64,000 nt of DNA, from positions 9,823,501-9,887,500 of the forward strand of contig NZ_SAUN01000001.1 in NCBI RefSeq assembly GCF_004011505.1. Reading direction: 5' to 3'. Under the pieces are notes generated by a model. The model did not search any database. It was given only the letters and a program-made list of their open reading frames with translations, and was not told the DNA's origin. Positions 16,547 to 24,719 of this stretch are shown here, in pieces (position 1 is the first letter of the stretch; each line of letters opens with the position of its first letter). Origin of the DNA: Nonomuraea polychroma. GTDB lineage: Bacteria > Actinomycetota > Actinomycetes > Streptosporangiales > Streptosporangiaceae. A program made the position numbers and the translations under genes.

Positions 16547-17589
16547 GTTCTCACCTCCTTCGCCTCGATCACCTTGAAATGGGCCTCGTCCGGCAGCGCC
16601 CGCACCGAGGCGGGTTCGAGGCCCGCCGACCGCAGGAGCGCCTCGAACTCCGCTTCGGTGCGCTCCCTGCCGCCCGTGGTCACCAGCAGGTCGAGGTCTC
16701 CCACGGCCGTCCAGGAGTCCGGGCGATCGGGCAGCATGAGCTCGACGACGATGAGGGCCGCGTGCTCGGGCATGGCGCGGCGGCAGTTGGCGAGGATCGT
16801 CCGGGCGCCGTCGTCGTCCCAGTCGAGCAGGACGTACTTGAGCACGTAGGCGTCGCCCCCCTCGGGGACCTCCTCCATGAAGTCTCCCGCGACGATCTCG
16901 CATCGCTCCGCGACGCCCGCCTCGGCCAGGACGCGCGGCGCGGACGCGAGACCGGCGGGGGTGTCGAAGAGGACGCCGCGCACGCCGGGCTCGCGGCGCA
17001 GGATCTCGGCGAGTAGCGCGCCCGCCCCGCCGCCCACGTCCACGACCTTCTTGAACCGCGAGAAGTCCACGTGGGTGGCCAGCGCCGGAGCGAGGTCGGC
17101 GGTGTCCCGCCGCGCGGCCTCGTGGTAGGCCGCCGCCAGCTCCGGACGGCCGGCCATGTACGCGAAGTTGTTCATTCCGGCGAGGTGGTCGAAGGCGGGC
17201 TCACCCGTACGGACGCTGTGCGTGAGCTCCCCCCAGGCTCGCCACGCCATGTCGTCCCCGGCGCTCAGCGTCAGGGCCGTCACCGAGTTCTCCGCCCCGA
17301 AGCGCAGGGGCCGTCCGAGCGCGCCGAGCCGGTACGAATCGGCGGCCGTCTCGATGATGATGTCCAAGGCCGCGAGTGCGCGCAGCAGCCGGTGCAGGGT
17401 CGGCGGGTGCGTCCCGGTCGCCTGGGCGAGCCGCGCGACCGTCTTCTCGCCGTCCGCGAGGTGGTCGGCGATCCCAAGCCGGACCGCGGTGTGGACCACC
17501 TGGGAGAAGCGGAACCCGAAGATCATCTTGAGTAGCTCGGCCCGGGCTCCCGCCTCGGCCGCGCCCTGGGTCTCGTCGTTGGTGCTCAT
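16543..17589 (-). CDS. SAM-dependent methyltransferase (OMT family 2) in RiPP operon
   Basis: 348 aa. An N-terminal dimerisation/winged-helix domain (residues about 15-95, 'VRLGIADHLADGEKTVARLAQATG') is followed by a class I methyltransferase domain with the SAM loop 'VDVGGGAG' (183-190) and a GDF motif (235-237). The place of the catalytic His of family 2 O-methyltransferases (usually LHDW) reads 'LLDWDD' (254-259), as in anthracycline enzymes of the DnrK/RdmB type, so the chemistry may not be plain O-methylation. It lies 11 nt after the DUF5825-like gene and overlaps the precursor start. Likely a tailoring enzyme for the peptide. Confidence 0.85.
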   Translation of the reverse strand: MSTNDETQGAAEAGARAELLKMIFGFRFSQVVHTAVRLGIADHLADGEKTVARLAQATGTHPPTLHRLLRALAALDIIIETAADSYRLGALGRPLRFGAENSVTALTLSAGDDMAWRAWGELTHSVRTGEPAFDHLAGMNNFAYMAGRPELAAAYHEAARRDTADLAPALATHVDFSRFKKVVDVGGGAGALLAEILRREPGVRGVLFDTPAGLASAPRVLAEAGVAERCEIVAGDFMEEVPEGGDAYVLKYVLLDWDDDGARTILANCRRAMPEHAALIVVELMLPDRPDSWTAVGDLDLLVTTGGRERTEAEFEALLRSAGLEPASVRALPDEAHFKVIEAKEVRT

Positions 17590-17600
17590 CCGCTCGCCCC

Positions 17601-18116
17601 TCACAGCCCCATTGCGGGCACCGGCCAGCGCCGCATGCGGTAGGGGAGGACGACCACCTGGTCGCCGGCGCGCAGCAGGAGCCGTTCGTCGAGCAACGCC
17701 TCGGCCGCGTCGCGTTCGAGGGCGTCCAGGTCGGTGAGCGCGGTCGGCCGGAGGCACCGGAGGAACGCCCTCAGGACGTGCGGCTCGTCGATGGTGAAGC
17801 TCCCCGCCTCCTCCGGGTCCCGCACGTCCTTGACCTGGACGAACCCGGGCCCGCGTCGGTAGTAGCACAGCCCCGGCCGGAAGACCGAGCGCCATTCAGC
17901 GAAATCCGGTGCCGCGTTCTCGGGAGGCGGGAGATGCCACAGGAGCGGGACGACGGTCCGCGGCATCGCCTCGGCGCGCCAGTTCAGCACGCGGCCCGTG
18001 CCGAACGCGTCGCGCAGCGCGGCGACAGCGCCGAGCGCGACAGGCGCGTCATCCCATCGGACGGCCAGGTTCGAGGGGAGGTCGTCCTCCAGGGAAAGCG
18101 GCTGGGCTCTTGTCAC
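17601..18116 (-). CDS. DUF5825-like protein, RiPP operon accessory
   Basis: 171 aa from GTG 18116, chosen because GGAGG lies 4 nt upstream; an ATG 24 nt earlier lacks a ribosome site. The sequence 'LNWRAEAMPRTVVPLLWHLPPP', 'CYYRRGPGFVQVKDVRDPEEAG' and 'RAFLRCLRPTAL' fits, from memory, the DUF5825 family that recurs beside B12-radical SAM RiPP methyltransferases in actinomycetes. Its function is unknown; peptide recognition or leader binding is a plausible inference. It is the first gene of the operon. Confidence 0.7.
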   Translation of the reverse strand: MTRAQPLSLEDDLPSNLAVRWDDAPVALGAVAALRDAFGTGRVLNWRAEAMPRTVVPLLWHLPPPENAAPDFAEWRSVFRPGLCYYRRGPGFVQVKDVRDPEEAGSFTIDEPHVLRAFLRCLRPTALTDLDALERDAAEALLDERLLLRAGDQVVVLPYRMRRWPVPAMGL

Positions 18117-18228
18117 GCGACCTCCACGCGGGTGATGCACGAGTCATGAGAAGTCTGACCCGATCATCATTCGAGGTCTATCCGTTAAGTGCGGAGCCTG
18201 CCGCGCAAAACGGACATCCCTGCCTTGG

Positions 18229-18450
18229 TCAACGCGCGCCTTTGAGCGTGGCCGAGGGAGACCGGCCGTACGCCGCGCGGTACACGTTCGAGAACCCGGC
18301 CCGTGTGCGTGAACCCTCAGCGCAGCGCGACGTCGGTGACGGTGCCGGGACGCGACCCGAGGCGGCCAGGTCCAGCAGGTCATCGTGCGCCCGTTGCAGG
18401 ACCACCGCGGGTGAACTTCCGGCCCTCGCCGCGGCCGGTAATTGAGACGC
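18229..18450 (-). pseudogene. AraC-family regulator C-terminal remnant
   Basis: The minus strand shows 'LQRAHDDLLDLAASG' and, after a frameshifted middle, 'RAGFSNVYRAAYGRSPSATLKG', the second helix-turn-helix and C-terminal box of AraC regulators. A second frame supplies 'RVHAHGPG'-type residues where WGFxHxGRFS is expected. The ligand-binding half is missing. It lies just upstream of the RiPP operon, but as a relic it cannot regulate it. Confidence 0.6.
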
Positions 18451-18711
18451 CATCTCCGACCTCCGTCGCACCTGCGTCAACGCGGCGGAACGCGTGGAAG
18501 CTCCGCCACGGTGGCGAGTGACCTCACAGACGGCCGTGAAATCACCGGTTGGACGACAAATTGCACGCCCGTGACGCGCGGCCCGTTCCGGAAACGATCG
18601 TCCGGTATCCGGATCGCGCCGCAGGCCGCTCACTTACCGGATAGCCCGGCATTCCAGCTCTCCGTACGATCCACCGCAGGAGACCGAGAGACACGAGCAT
18701 CAGGAGAAAAA

Positions 18712-18930
18712 GTGCGCAAGACCGTTCTCGCCCTGGCCGCGACCTTAGCGTTCACCGGGGCTGGACTCGCGTTTGCCGCCGCTCCGGCGAGCGCCGAGAA
18801 CCGCGACTTCTCAGCCGACAACCGCGACTTCTCGGTAGAGAACCGCGATTATTCGATTCTCGCCGCCCCTGACTCCCGCCATTGGGCGAACGGCGGAGGC
18901 GTGTCCACGGCATCCATGAAGTTCGGATGA
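18712..18930 (+). CDS. Secreted peptide with triple NRDFS/NRDYS repeat (72 aa)
   Basis: GTG 18712 follows AGGAGA at 5 nt. A clean Sec signal peptide (VRKTVLALAATLAFTGAG... to 'APASA') is followed by three 7-residue repeats, ENRDFSA, DNRDFSV, ENRDYSI, and a tail LAAPDSRHWANGGGVS...KFG. The mature peptide would be about 44 residues, without Cys. The repeats look selected rather than random. No family is recognised. It lies 0.6 kb from the start of the RiPP operon on the opposite strand; a functional link is not shown. Confidence 0.68.
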   Translation: MRKTVLALAATLAFTGAGLAFAAAPASAENRDFSADNRDFSVENRDYSILAAPDSRHWANGGGVSTASMKFG

Positions 18931-19129
18931 GCCGCAGAAACTGAGGTTCTGCCGTGCCCTGCCTCGTAGCCGGGCTGATTCTGGGTGGCGCTTGACGGCG
19001 TCGTCGTCCGGACCGAGGTTTCGCTGGCGAAGCCGGACCTCCATAGTCAAAGGCGCCGGCCAGTCTCGCGTGTCCGGCATTCCATCGACCGGCATCGGGT
19101 CGGTGCGGTTCATGGGAGGTCGCGTGCCA

Positions 19130-19281
19130 GGTTGGCGCCTTTGGGCGCTTATGCTGCTGCCCATTGTCTCGCGCGGGGCGTGGTGACCGTTGCGCACGAC
19201 CAGGCGGCGGCCGGCCTCGTCACGCTCGTCGGCGAACGCGGCGATGAGGGCCGCGCCATCACCGCGCCTTAACCAGCGCAT
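19130..19281 (-). pseudogene. IS256-type transposase fragment
   Basis: The minus strand reads 'MRWLRRGDGAALIAAFADERDEAGRRLVVRNGHHAPRE', close to the N-terminal region of IS256-family transposases (pattern 'RRLVVRNGxHxPR'). The catalytic DDE domain is absent. No terminal repeats can be assigned. Confidence 0.5.
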
Positions 19282-19486
19282 CGGACGCGTGATTCACCGC
19301 GTTCTGTGTCACCGCGCGTCCGATGCGATATCTATCCGGAATCTCGAAAACACGGGTAATTGTGCCCTTCATATCGGGCACCTCCCGCGGCCGGGCGACC
19401 AGCTCTACGAACAACGGCTCGCCTGAGTACGCTTCCTGCGCGCGAAGAAGTGGGCCCACAGCAAGACCACGTGCTTGGAGAAAGAC

Positions 19487-20599
19487 ATGAGCAAACTGAT
19501 CGAGCCGTTCCAGATCGACATCCCGCAGTCCGACCTCGACGACCTGATCGCCCGGCTCACCCATACCCGCTGGCCGGACCAAATGCGCGACGCCGACTGG
19601 CGCCAAGGCATCCCGCTGGACCGGGTCAAGGACCTAGCCGAGTACTGGCGCACCGAATACGACTGGCGGGCCGCCGAGGAGAGGCTGAACCGGTTCCCGC
19701 AGTTCACCACCGAAATCGACGGCCAGCGCATCCACTTCCTGAACGTGAGGTCCAGTCGGCAGGACGCGCTCCCGCTGCTGATCACACACGGCTACCCGAG
19801 CTCGTTCGTTGAGTTCGAAAAGCTGATACCAGATCTGCTGGAGCGCGGTTTCCACGTCGTGATCCCGTCCCTGCCGGGTTTCGGCTTCTCCGCGCCGGTC
19901 GGGGAGCCCGGCTGGGCGATGGGCCGCACCGCGCGGGCCTGGGTGGAACTGATGGCCAGGCTCGGCTACGAACACTACGGCGTGCACGGCGGCGACGTGG
20001 GTTCCGCCATCTCGGGCACGGTCAGCGGGCTGGACGGCGAGCATGTAGCCGGTGTCCACATCGTCACCGACCCGTACACCGCGGCGGCCAGCGCGACCTT
20101 CGTACCGTGGCTGGCGGACAAGCTGAACCCGGAGGATGCGATCGACAAGCTAGCCCTGCAGCGGATGGAGGATTTCCGCCGAAACGACTCGGGCTACCTG
20201 GCGATTCAGAATACTCGCCCGCAAACCATAGGGTACGGCCTGACCGATTCGCCGGCCATGCAGCTCGCCTGGATCGCGGAGAGCTTCGACAGCTGGACGA
20301 GCCTGCCGATTGACACCGACCAGCTGCTCACCAACATCAGTGTGTACTGGTTCACGGGCACGGGCGTGTCTGCTGCCCGGTTCCTGTACGAGCAGGCCCA
20401 CTCGCAGGACTGGGGAGCCCCGCCTTCGGTGCCGCAGGGATATTCGGTGTTCGGTGCTGACGCGACGGTGCGGCGCCTGATCGACCCTGCCGAGGGCACA
20501 CACTGGGTGGAGCACGACCGCGGCCGGCACTTCCCGGCGATGGAGGCGCCCGAGCAGCTGGCCGAGGACCTGTCCGTTTTCTTCGACGGTCTAAGGTGA
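19487..20599 (+). CDS. Epoxide hydrolase (EphB-like, with N-terminal EHN domain)
   Basis: 370 aa from ATG 19487 (MSKLIEPFQIDIP) with GGAGA 5 nt upstream; a TTG at 19475 is less likely. The EHN lid-like domain (residues about 1-110) precedes an alpha/beta hydrolase core with oxyanion 'HGYPSS', nucleophile Asp in 'HGGDVGS', the epoxide-polarising Tyr region 'YWFTGTG' and the C-terminal His in 'GRHFPAME'. Cytosolic epoxide opening to diols is the expected reaction. Its stop overlaps the next gene's GTG by 4 nt, coupling it to an AlkZ-like DNA repair enzyme, which suggests a joint defence against epoxide-type genotoxins. Confidence 0.9.
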   Translation: MSKLIEPFQIDIPQSDLDDLIARLTHTRWPDQMRDADWRQGIPLDRVKDLAEYWRTEYDWRAAEERLNRFPQFTTEIDGQRIHFLNVRSSRQDALPLLITHGYPSSFVEFEKLIPDLLERGFHVVIPSLPGFGFSAPVGEPGWAMGRTARAWVELMARLGYEHYGVHGGDVGSAISGTVSGLDGEHVAGVHIVTDPYTAAASATFVPWLADKLNPEDAIDKLALQRMEDFRRNDSGYLAIQNTRPQTIGYGLTDSPAMQLAWIAESFDSWTSLPIDTDQLLTNISVYWFTGTGVSAARFLYEQAHSQDWGAPPSVPQGYSVFGADATVRRLIDPAEGTHWVEHDRGRHFPAMEAPEQLAEDLSVFFDGLR

Positions 20600-21651
20600 C
20601 GCAGCTGTTGAGTCGGCGTGGTCTGAACCGGGCCACGCTGGCGCGCCAGTTCCTGCTGGAGCGTGTTGAGCTGCCGGCGCTGGAGGCAATTGAGCACCTG
20701 GCGGGGATGCAGTCGCAGGCGCCGCTCGCACCGTACGTCGGCCTGTGGACGCGACTGGCAGGGTTCCGCACGGCCGAGTTGTCCGCGCTGACCGTGCAGC
20801 GGGCAGCCGTACGCGCGCAGTTGATGCGCAACACCGTGCACCTGGTCAGCGCCCGCGACTGCCTGAGCTGGCACCGACTCTTCGAGTCGGTGCACTCAAG
20901 GGACTTCGCCGCCCACTTCGGTGGCCGTCTCAATGGAGTGGATCAGGCGGAGTTGCTGGGGCACGCCCGGACCATCCTGGATGACAAGCCGCGTACTCGC
21001 GCCGAGCTGGGGCAGGCGCTTGCGAAACGCTGGCCGGACATTGATCCGAAGGTTCTGGCGTACGCGGCCACGCACCATCTGGCCGTGGTCCAGGTCCCGC
21101 CACGCGGCATGTGGGGCCAGTCAGGTCGGGCGGAGTGGAGCACGATCGAGACCTTTCTCGGTCGACGTCCGAGTCCCGAATCGCAAGCCGAGGATCTGGT
21201 GCGCCGCTATCTGAACGGATATGGTCCCGCAAGCGTCGCCGACGCACAGCGCTGGTCCGGGCTGACCCGGCTGCGTGAGATCATCGAGCGGCTCGACCTG
21301 GTCCGGTTCCGCGACGAGGAAGGACGTGAACTGTTCGACCTGCCCAACGCACCGAGGCCAGACCCGGACACCCCCGCGCCGCCCCGCTTCCTGCCCGAAT
21401 ACGACAACCTGCTGCTATCGCACGCGGACCGGTCCCGCGTGATCACGGACAACCGCCAGGTACCGTTGCCTCCGGGCAATGGCGCCAGGACCGGCACCCT
21501 GCTGGTGGACGGTATTTGGCGTGGTATCTGGAGCCTGCGGGCCGGCGAGATCCACGTCGAGCCGTTCACGCCGCTGTCGTCGGCTGAGCGCGACGCCGTA
21601 GAGCCCGAGGCCGAGATGCTGCGCAGATTCCTCGACAGCCGGACTGCGTGA
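20596..21651 (+). CDS. AlkZ-like (winged-helix, HTH_42) DNA glycosylase
   Basis: 351 aa, GTG start overlapping the previous stop (GTGA). The 'AGMQSQAPLAPYVGLWTRL' segment carries the QxQ motif (Q39, Q41) that AlkZ/YcaQ-type glycosylases use to attack alkylated purines and unhook interstrand crosslinks. Further family marks are 'LMRNTVHLVSARDCLSW', 'YLNGYGPASVADAQRWSGL' and 'LLVDGIWRGIW'. In azinomycin producers AlkZ gives self-resistance to an epoxide/aziridine crosslinker. Coupling with an epoxide hydrolase fits such a role. No matching biosynthetic cluster is in this window. Confidence 0.82.
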   Translation: MTQLLSRRGLNRATLARQFLLERVELPALEAIEHLAGMQSQAPLAPYVGLWTRLAGFRTAELSALTVQRAAVRAQLMRNTVHLVSARDCLSWHRLFESVHSRDFAAHFGGRLNGVDQAELLGHARTILDDKPRTRAELGQALAKRWPDIDPKVLAYAATHHLAVVQVPPRGMWGQSGRAEWSTIETFLGRRPSPESQAEDLVRRYLNGYGPASVADAQRWSGLTRLREIIERLDLVRFRDEEGRELFDLPNAPRPDPDTPAPPRFLPEYDNLLLSHADRSRVITDNRQVPLPPGNGARTGTLLVDGIWRGIWSLRAGEIHVEPFTPLSSAERDAVEPEAEMLRRFLDSRTA

Positions 21652-21661
21652 AGGGGAGGTG

Positions 21662-21914
21662 CCAAGACATCCTGCCCGACACTCCGGCGAACCTCGAAGA
21701 GTTCCCCAAGGACAGCGCGGGCGGGTATGAAACCGCCTTTGCGCAGGCCCGGGTCGTGGCCATCAGCGAGTGCGCCAGTCACGTGATCGTCGCGGCGGAT
21801 GCGTCGGGCTGCTGGGACGGTGAACAGACCCTGGCCTACTCCCTGTACGAGCGGCTGGAGCAGGACATGCTGCTGCTCGCGCCGCCTCTACGCCGGACAC
21901 CACCTGACCAATAA
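21662..21914 (+). pseudogene. IS4-type transposase fragment
   Basis: Right after the AlkZ-like gene the frame reads 'DTPANLEEFPKD', 'FAQARVVAISECASHVIVAADASGCW' and 'GEQTLAYSLYERLEQDMLLLA', matching the middle of IS4-family DDE transposases. Neither N- nor C-terminal part is present. From here to 22226 I see no further gene. Confidence 0.6.
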
Positions 21915-22226
21915 ACGGGCACCCGCCAGGCTCATCCCGGGCCCTTTTAACCACCCGGTTTCGATGTCATCTACGTGTTTCGACGCGTCATCGACGGTTC
22001 GCTCGCGCTCGCCTTCGCGGTCCGCATCTGACGCATCACGTGCGCCTTTTCCTCAACGCTCACCACGACGGTCTTCAGCCAACGCAGCTTGAGGGCGGTT
22101 TGACGTCTCCCCCGCAGGGCGACGCCGAAGGGCCAGACCTTAATCTCCTGCACTGCACCGCATCCAGCAAGGTCACCTACACAACGACCTCACCTTCCGC
22201 GCTCGTGGCGCACTTAAAGCACAAGC

Positions 22227-22730
22227 TCAGTCGAGCACCCGCACGTGCTGTGCCGGAACATCTGACTGGACAACGATGTCCTCGGTTTCGGTCTGGTGAA
22301 CATTGGTGGCGATCACCAGAGCGGCGGCCATCGTCGCTGCCGCCGCGACGGCGGCAGCCCGCCAGCGGCGTCGCGGTCGCGGCCGGTCGGAATCCGGTTC
22401 CGGTTCTTGTTCCGGTTCTTGTTCCGGTGGCACGCCCATGTCCAGTCGCTTGCGGGCGGCGCTCCACGCCGCGGCCGCCTGCTCGTCAAGACCGCAGCCG
22501 CGGACGAACGCCGTAACCGTCTCCCCGCGGGGCAGCGTCTGGCGCTTGAGCATCCCGGCCGCGGTCGAGTACGGCAGGTGGTGGCCGGCCCGCTGCGCAT
22601 GGGACTGGATGTCGCGGTAGCTGCGCCCGGACCAGGCCTTGAGCCGTTGGAGCGCGGCCACGAACTCGGCGTCGGTGTGCGTGGCAGCGGGGTCGGGACA
22701 TCCTGACCGCTCGTCTGATCTGGTGCTCAT
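22227..22730 (-). CDS. HTH protein with single transmembrane segment
   Basis: 167 aa from ATG 22730 (MSTRSDERSGC). An N-terminal domain with 'FVAALQRLKAWSGRSYRDIQ' and 'LPRGETVTAFVRGCGLDE' is the XRE-like HTH common in actinomycete membrane regulators. It is followed by a Glu/Pro repeat linker (four EPEQ/EPEP units), a basic stop and one transmembrane helix. Topology: DNA-binding domain inside, short tail outside. It starts 93 nt from the divergent serine hydrolase, a possible target. Confidence 0.65.
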   Translation of the reverse strand: MSTRSDERSGCPDPAATHTDAEFVAALQRLKAWSGRSYRDIQSHAQRAGHHLPYSTAAGMLKRQTLPRGETVTAFVRGCGLDEQAAAAWSAARKRLDMGVPPEQEPEQEPEPDSDRPRPRRRWRAAAVAAAATMAAALVIATNVHQTETEDIVVQSDVPAQHVRVLD

Positions 22731-22823
22731 AACCTGGTAGTACAGCCGAGTCGCACAGATCCGCACAAGCTGGAACAGCACATTCCTTGAGTTCGGGCCC
22801 GCGGACCGGCCAGCGTCGAGGGC

Positions 22824-23891
22824 ATGATCTTCACCTGGTTCCGCGCAGCCCTCGCCGGCGTACTTATGTCATCTGCCCCGGTCCATCAACGGATCGAGTC
22901 GTTTCTTGATCGAACGTTACCGACGGGGCCGGGCGGCACGGTGGCCGTGGCCAGCCATGGCAAGCTCGTGCACTGCGCCGGGTTCGGTCTGGCCGACCGC
23001 GAGACCAAGACCCCGGCTCGATGCGACACGGCCTACGACGTCATGTCGATCACCAAGCAGTTCACCGCAGCCGCGATCATGAAGCTGCAGATGATGGGCA
23101 AGCTGCACACCACCGACCGGATCGATGCCCACCTGGGTCCGGTGCCGGCCGACAAGCGTCTGATCACCGTGCGCCATCTGCTGACCCATGCCTCCGGGCT
23201 GCGTGACCTCGGCGACGATTACGCCCCCGTCTCCCGCGACGCGATGGTGCAACGCGCCCTCGCGTCACCGCTGCGGTCAAGGCCGGGAGCCGAGTTCCAC
23301 TACTCCAACGTGGGCTACAGTCTGCTGGCCGCCATCGTCGAGCGCGTGTCCGGCAGCTCGTACGAAAGGTTCCTGGCTGAGCACCTTTTTGCCCCCGCCG
23401 GCATGACCAGCACGGGATACGTGCTGCCCCGCTGGGCGCCAGGCCAGATCGCGATCGAATACGACAAGCACGGCAACAGACGAGGGCGGCCCACCGAGCA
23501 TCCCTGGGCGGCCGATGGCCCCTACTGGTACCTGCGTGGCAACGGCGGCATGCTCTCCACCGCCCGCGACATGTACCGCTGGCATCGGGCTCTGGAGACA
23601 GACACGATCTTGTCCCGCCGGGCCAAGGCGGAGTTGTTCACCCCGCGAGTGCTCACCGACCGGAAGGCGAAGGTGTACTACGGCTACGGCTGGGGAGTGC
23701 TCCCGCGCACCGAGCACGGCCGCGTCGCCGAACATGACGGCGGCAACGACTGGTCCTTCGGCGAGTTCGCCCGGTTCCCCGACAAGAGGGCGATGGTGTT
23801 CTGGATCACCAACCAGGCGTATCGGGCGGGGAAATGGAACCTCGAGGACATCAACAACAAGCTCACGTCGGGTCTGGTCCGAGCTTTGTGA
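22824..23891 (+). CDS. Serine hydrolase, beta-lactamase/PBP4-like
   Basis: 355 aa. The SxxK motif is 'MSITKQF', the second motif YxN is in 'FHYSNVGY', and a C-terminal 'HDGGNDW' occupies the place of the KTG/HxG motif. 'HLLTHASGLRDL' is typical of the class C / esterase / D-aminopeptidase group. The N-terminus is mildly hydrophobic but not a convincing signal peptide, so location is unclear. Substrate unknown; peptide or ester hydrolysis is expected rather than true beta-lactam resistance. Confidence 0.85.
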   Translation: MIFTWFRAALAGVLMSSAPVHQRIESFLDRTLPTGPGGTVAVASHGKLVHCAGFGLADRETKTPARCDTAYDVMSITKQFTAAAIMKLQMMGKLHTTDRIDAHLGPVPADKRLITVRHLLTHASGLRDLGDDYAPVSRDAMVQRALASPLRSRPGAEFHYSNVGYSLLAAIVERVSGSSYERFLAEHLFAPAGMTSTGYVLPRWAPGQIAIEYDKHGNRRGRPTEHPWAADGPYWYLRGNGGMLSTARDMYRWHRALETDTILSRRAKAELFTPRVLTDRKAKVYYGYGWGVLPRTEHGRVAEHDGGNDWSFGEFARFPDKRAMVFWITNQAYRAGKWNLEDINNKLTSGLVRAL

Positions 23892-23928
23892 CCCCGAGCC
23901 CTTGGACGATGGGATCGGTCTTCACCTC

Positions 23929-24090
23929 GCGCATGCGCTGCCGGATGCTGTTCGCGTTCATCGCCGTTATGGCTCTGCCCGACACCGAGCGGGAAGCCAT
24001 TCGCGAAGCCCTCCTTGGAGGCCTCGACGCTGCCGCCCGCAAGGGCAATCCCGGCGGCCGCCTCGCCGTGATCACCGACGAGGCCAGCAC
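23929..24090 (+). pseudogene. Serine resolvase/invertase fragment
   Basis: The frame reads 'MLFAFIAVMALPDTEREAIREALLGGLDAAARKGNPGGR', matching the E-helix and linker of serine recombinases (pattern 'ALxEREaIREaTxxGLxAARxxGxxGGR'). The catalytic domain with its Ser is missing. The following 24.1-24.4 kb has only short open stretches without recognisable family. Confidence 0.55.
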
Positions 24091-24439
24091 GGCCGCACAG
24101 GCTGATCCAGTAGCTGCGCAACGATGTGGCCGCGCTGTGCCGGGGCCGCTTCCGCACCGAGCACGCCCGCCAGCAACTGCTGCCGGCCGCCGCCCGCGCG
24201 GTGCACTGGCCGGGTGGAAAGCCTACGACGCCCCGGCCAGCAGGGCCTGGCCCAGCGCTCCTACGGCAGTCCTACGCGCCGGTCGTCGAATTCGAGAGGG
24301 GACGGAAGGGAAAGGCCCCTTGCGCAGATCTGAGGCACGGCCTTAGACATTGCCGGTCAATGACCCGAGAACAAGGAGAAAGCGCGCCTGGGATGGCAGC
24401 CGGCAAGTCCGTCGGCTGCCCCTGATTCAGGAGGAAGAA

Positions 24440-24621
24440 ATGCGCCTCCACGCCTTCGGTCTTTTGCGGTCGCTGCGGTCATCGCAGTCGGCGCGGCAGT
24501 TCTCGCCGCGCCCGCTGCCAATGCCCTCCCAGGCGGGGATTACTCACCGAGCGCTGCAGGCGGCGGCGCATTCTGGACAACATGCGATTCCATTTGCGGA
24601 CTTATAACCGGTTATACATAG
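24440..24621 (+). pseudogene. Secreted two-Cys peptide gene broken by a one-base deletion
   Basis: ATG 24440 has a perfect AGGAGG 5 nt upstream, but its frame loses sense after MRLHAFGL. If one T is added to the TTTT run at about 24461-24464, the frame becomes a complete signal peptide (hydrophobic core of about 18 residues ending 'APAANA') and a short mature peptide starting LPGGDYSPS and ending 'FWTTCDSICGLITGYT' before TAG 24621. The fit of ribosome site, signal peptide and stop makes a recent homopolymer indel or a sequencing error the best explanation. Confidence 0.55.
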
Positions 24622-24719
24622 ATTAGATCGAAGCGGAGAATACACAGGCCAGATCGCTTGGCGGGCCTCTGCCCAGCCAATTGGCTAGGTCCAGCTTACT
24701 GGAGCGAGGGATCCAGACC

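Noticed and set aside
14387..16849. 820-aa open frame on the plus strand
   Set aside because: It is antisense to the radical SAM and methyltransferase genes, has no family features, and arises from high third-position GC.
18229..18450. AraC regulator controlling the RiPP operon
   Set aside because: Only a frameshifted C-terminal remnant remains, so it cannot act as a regulator.
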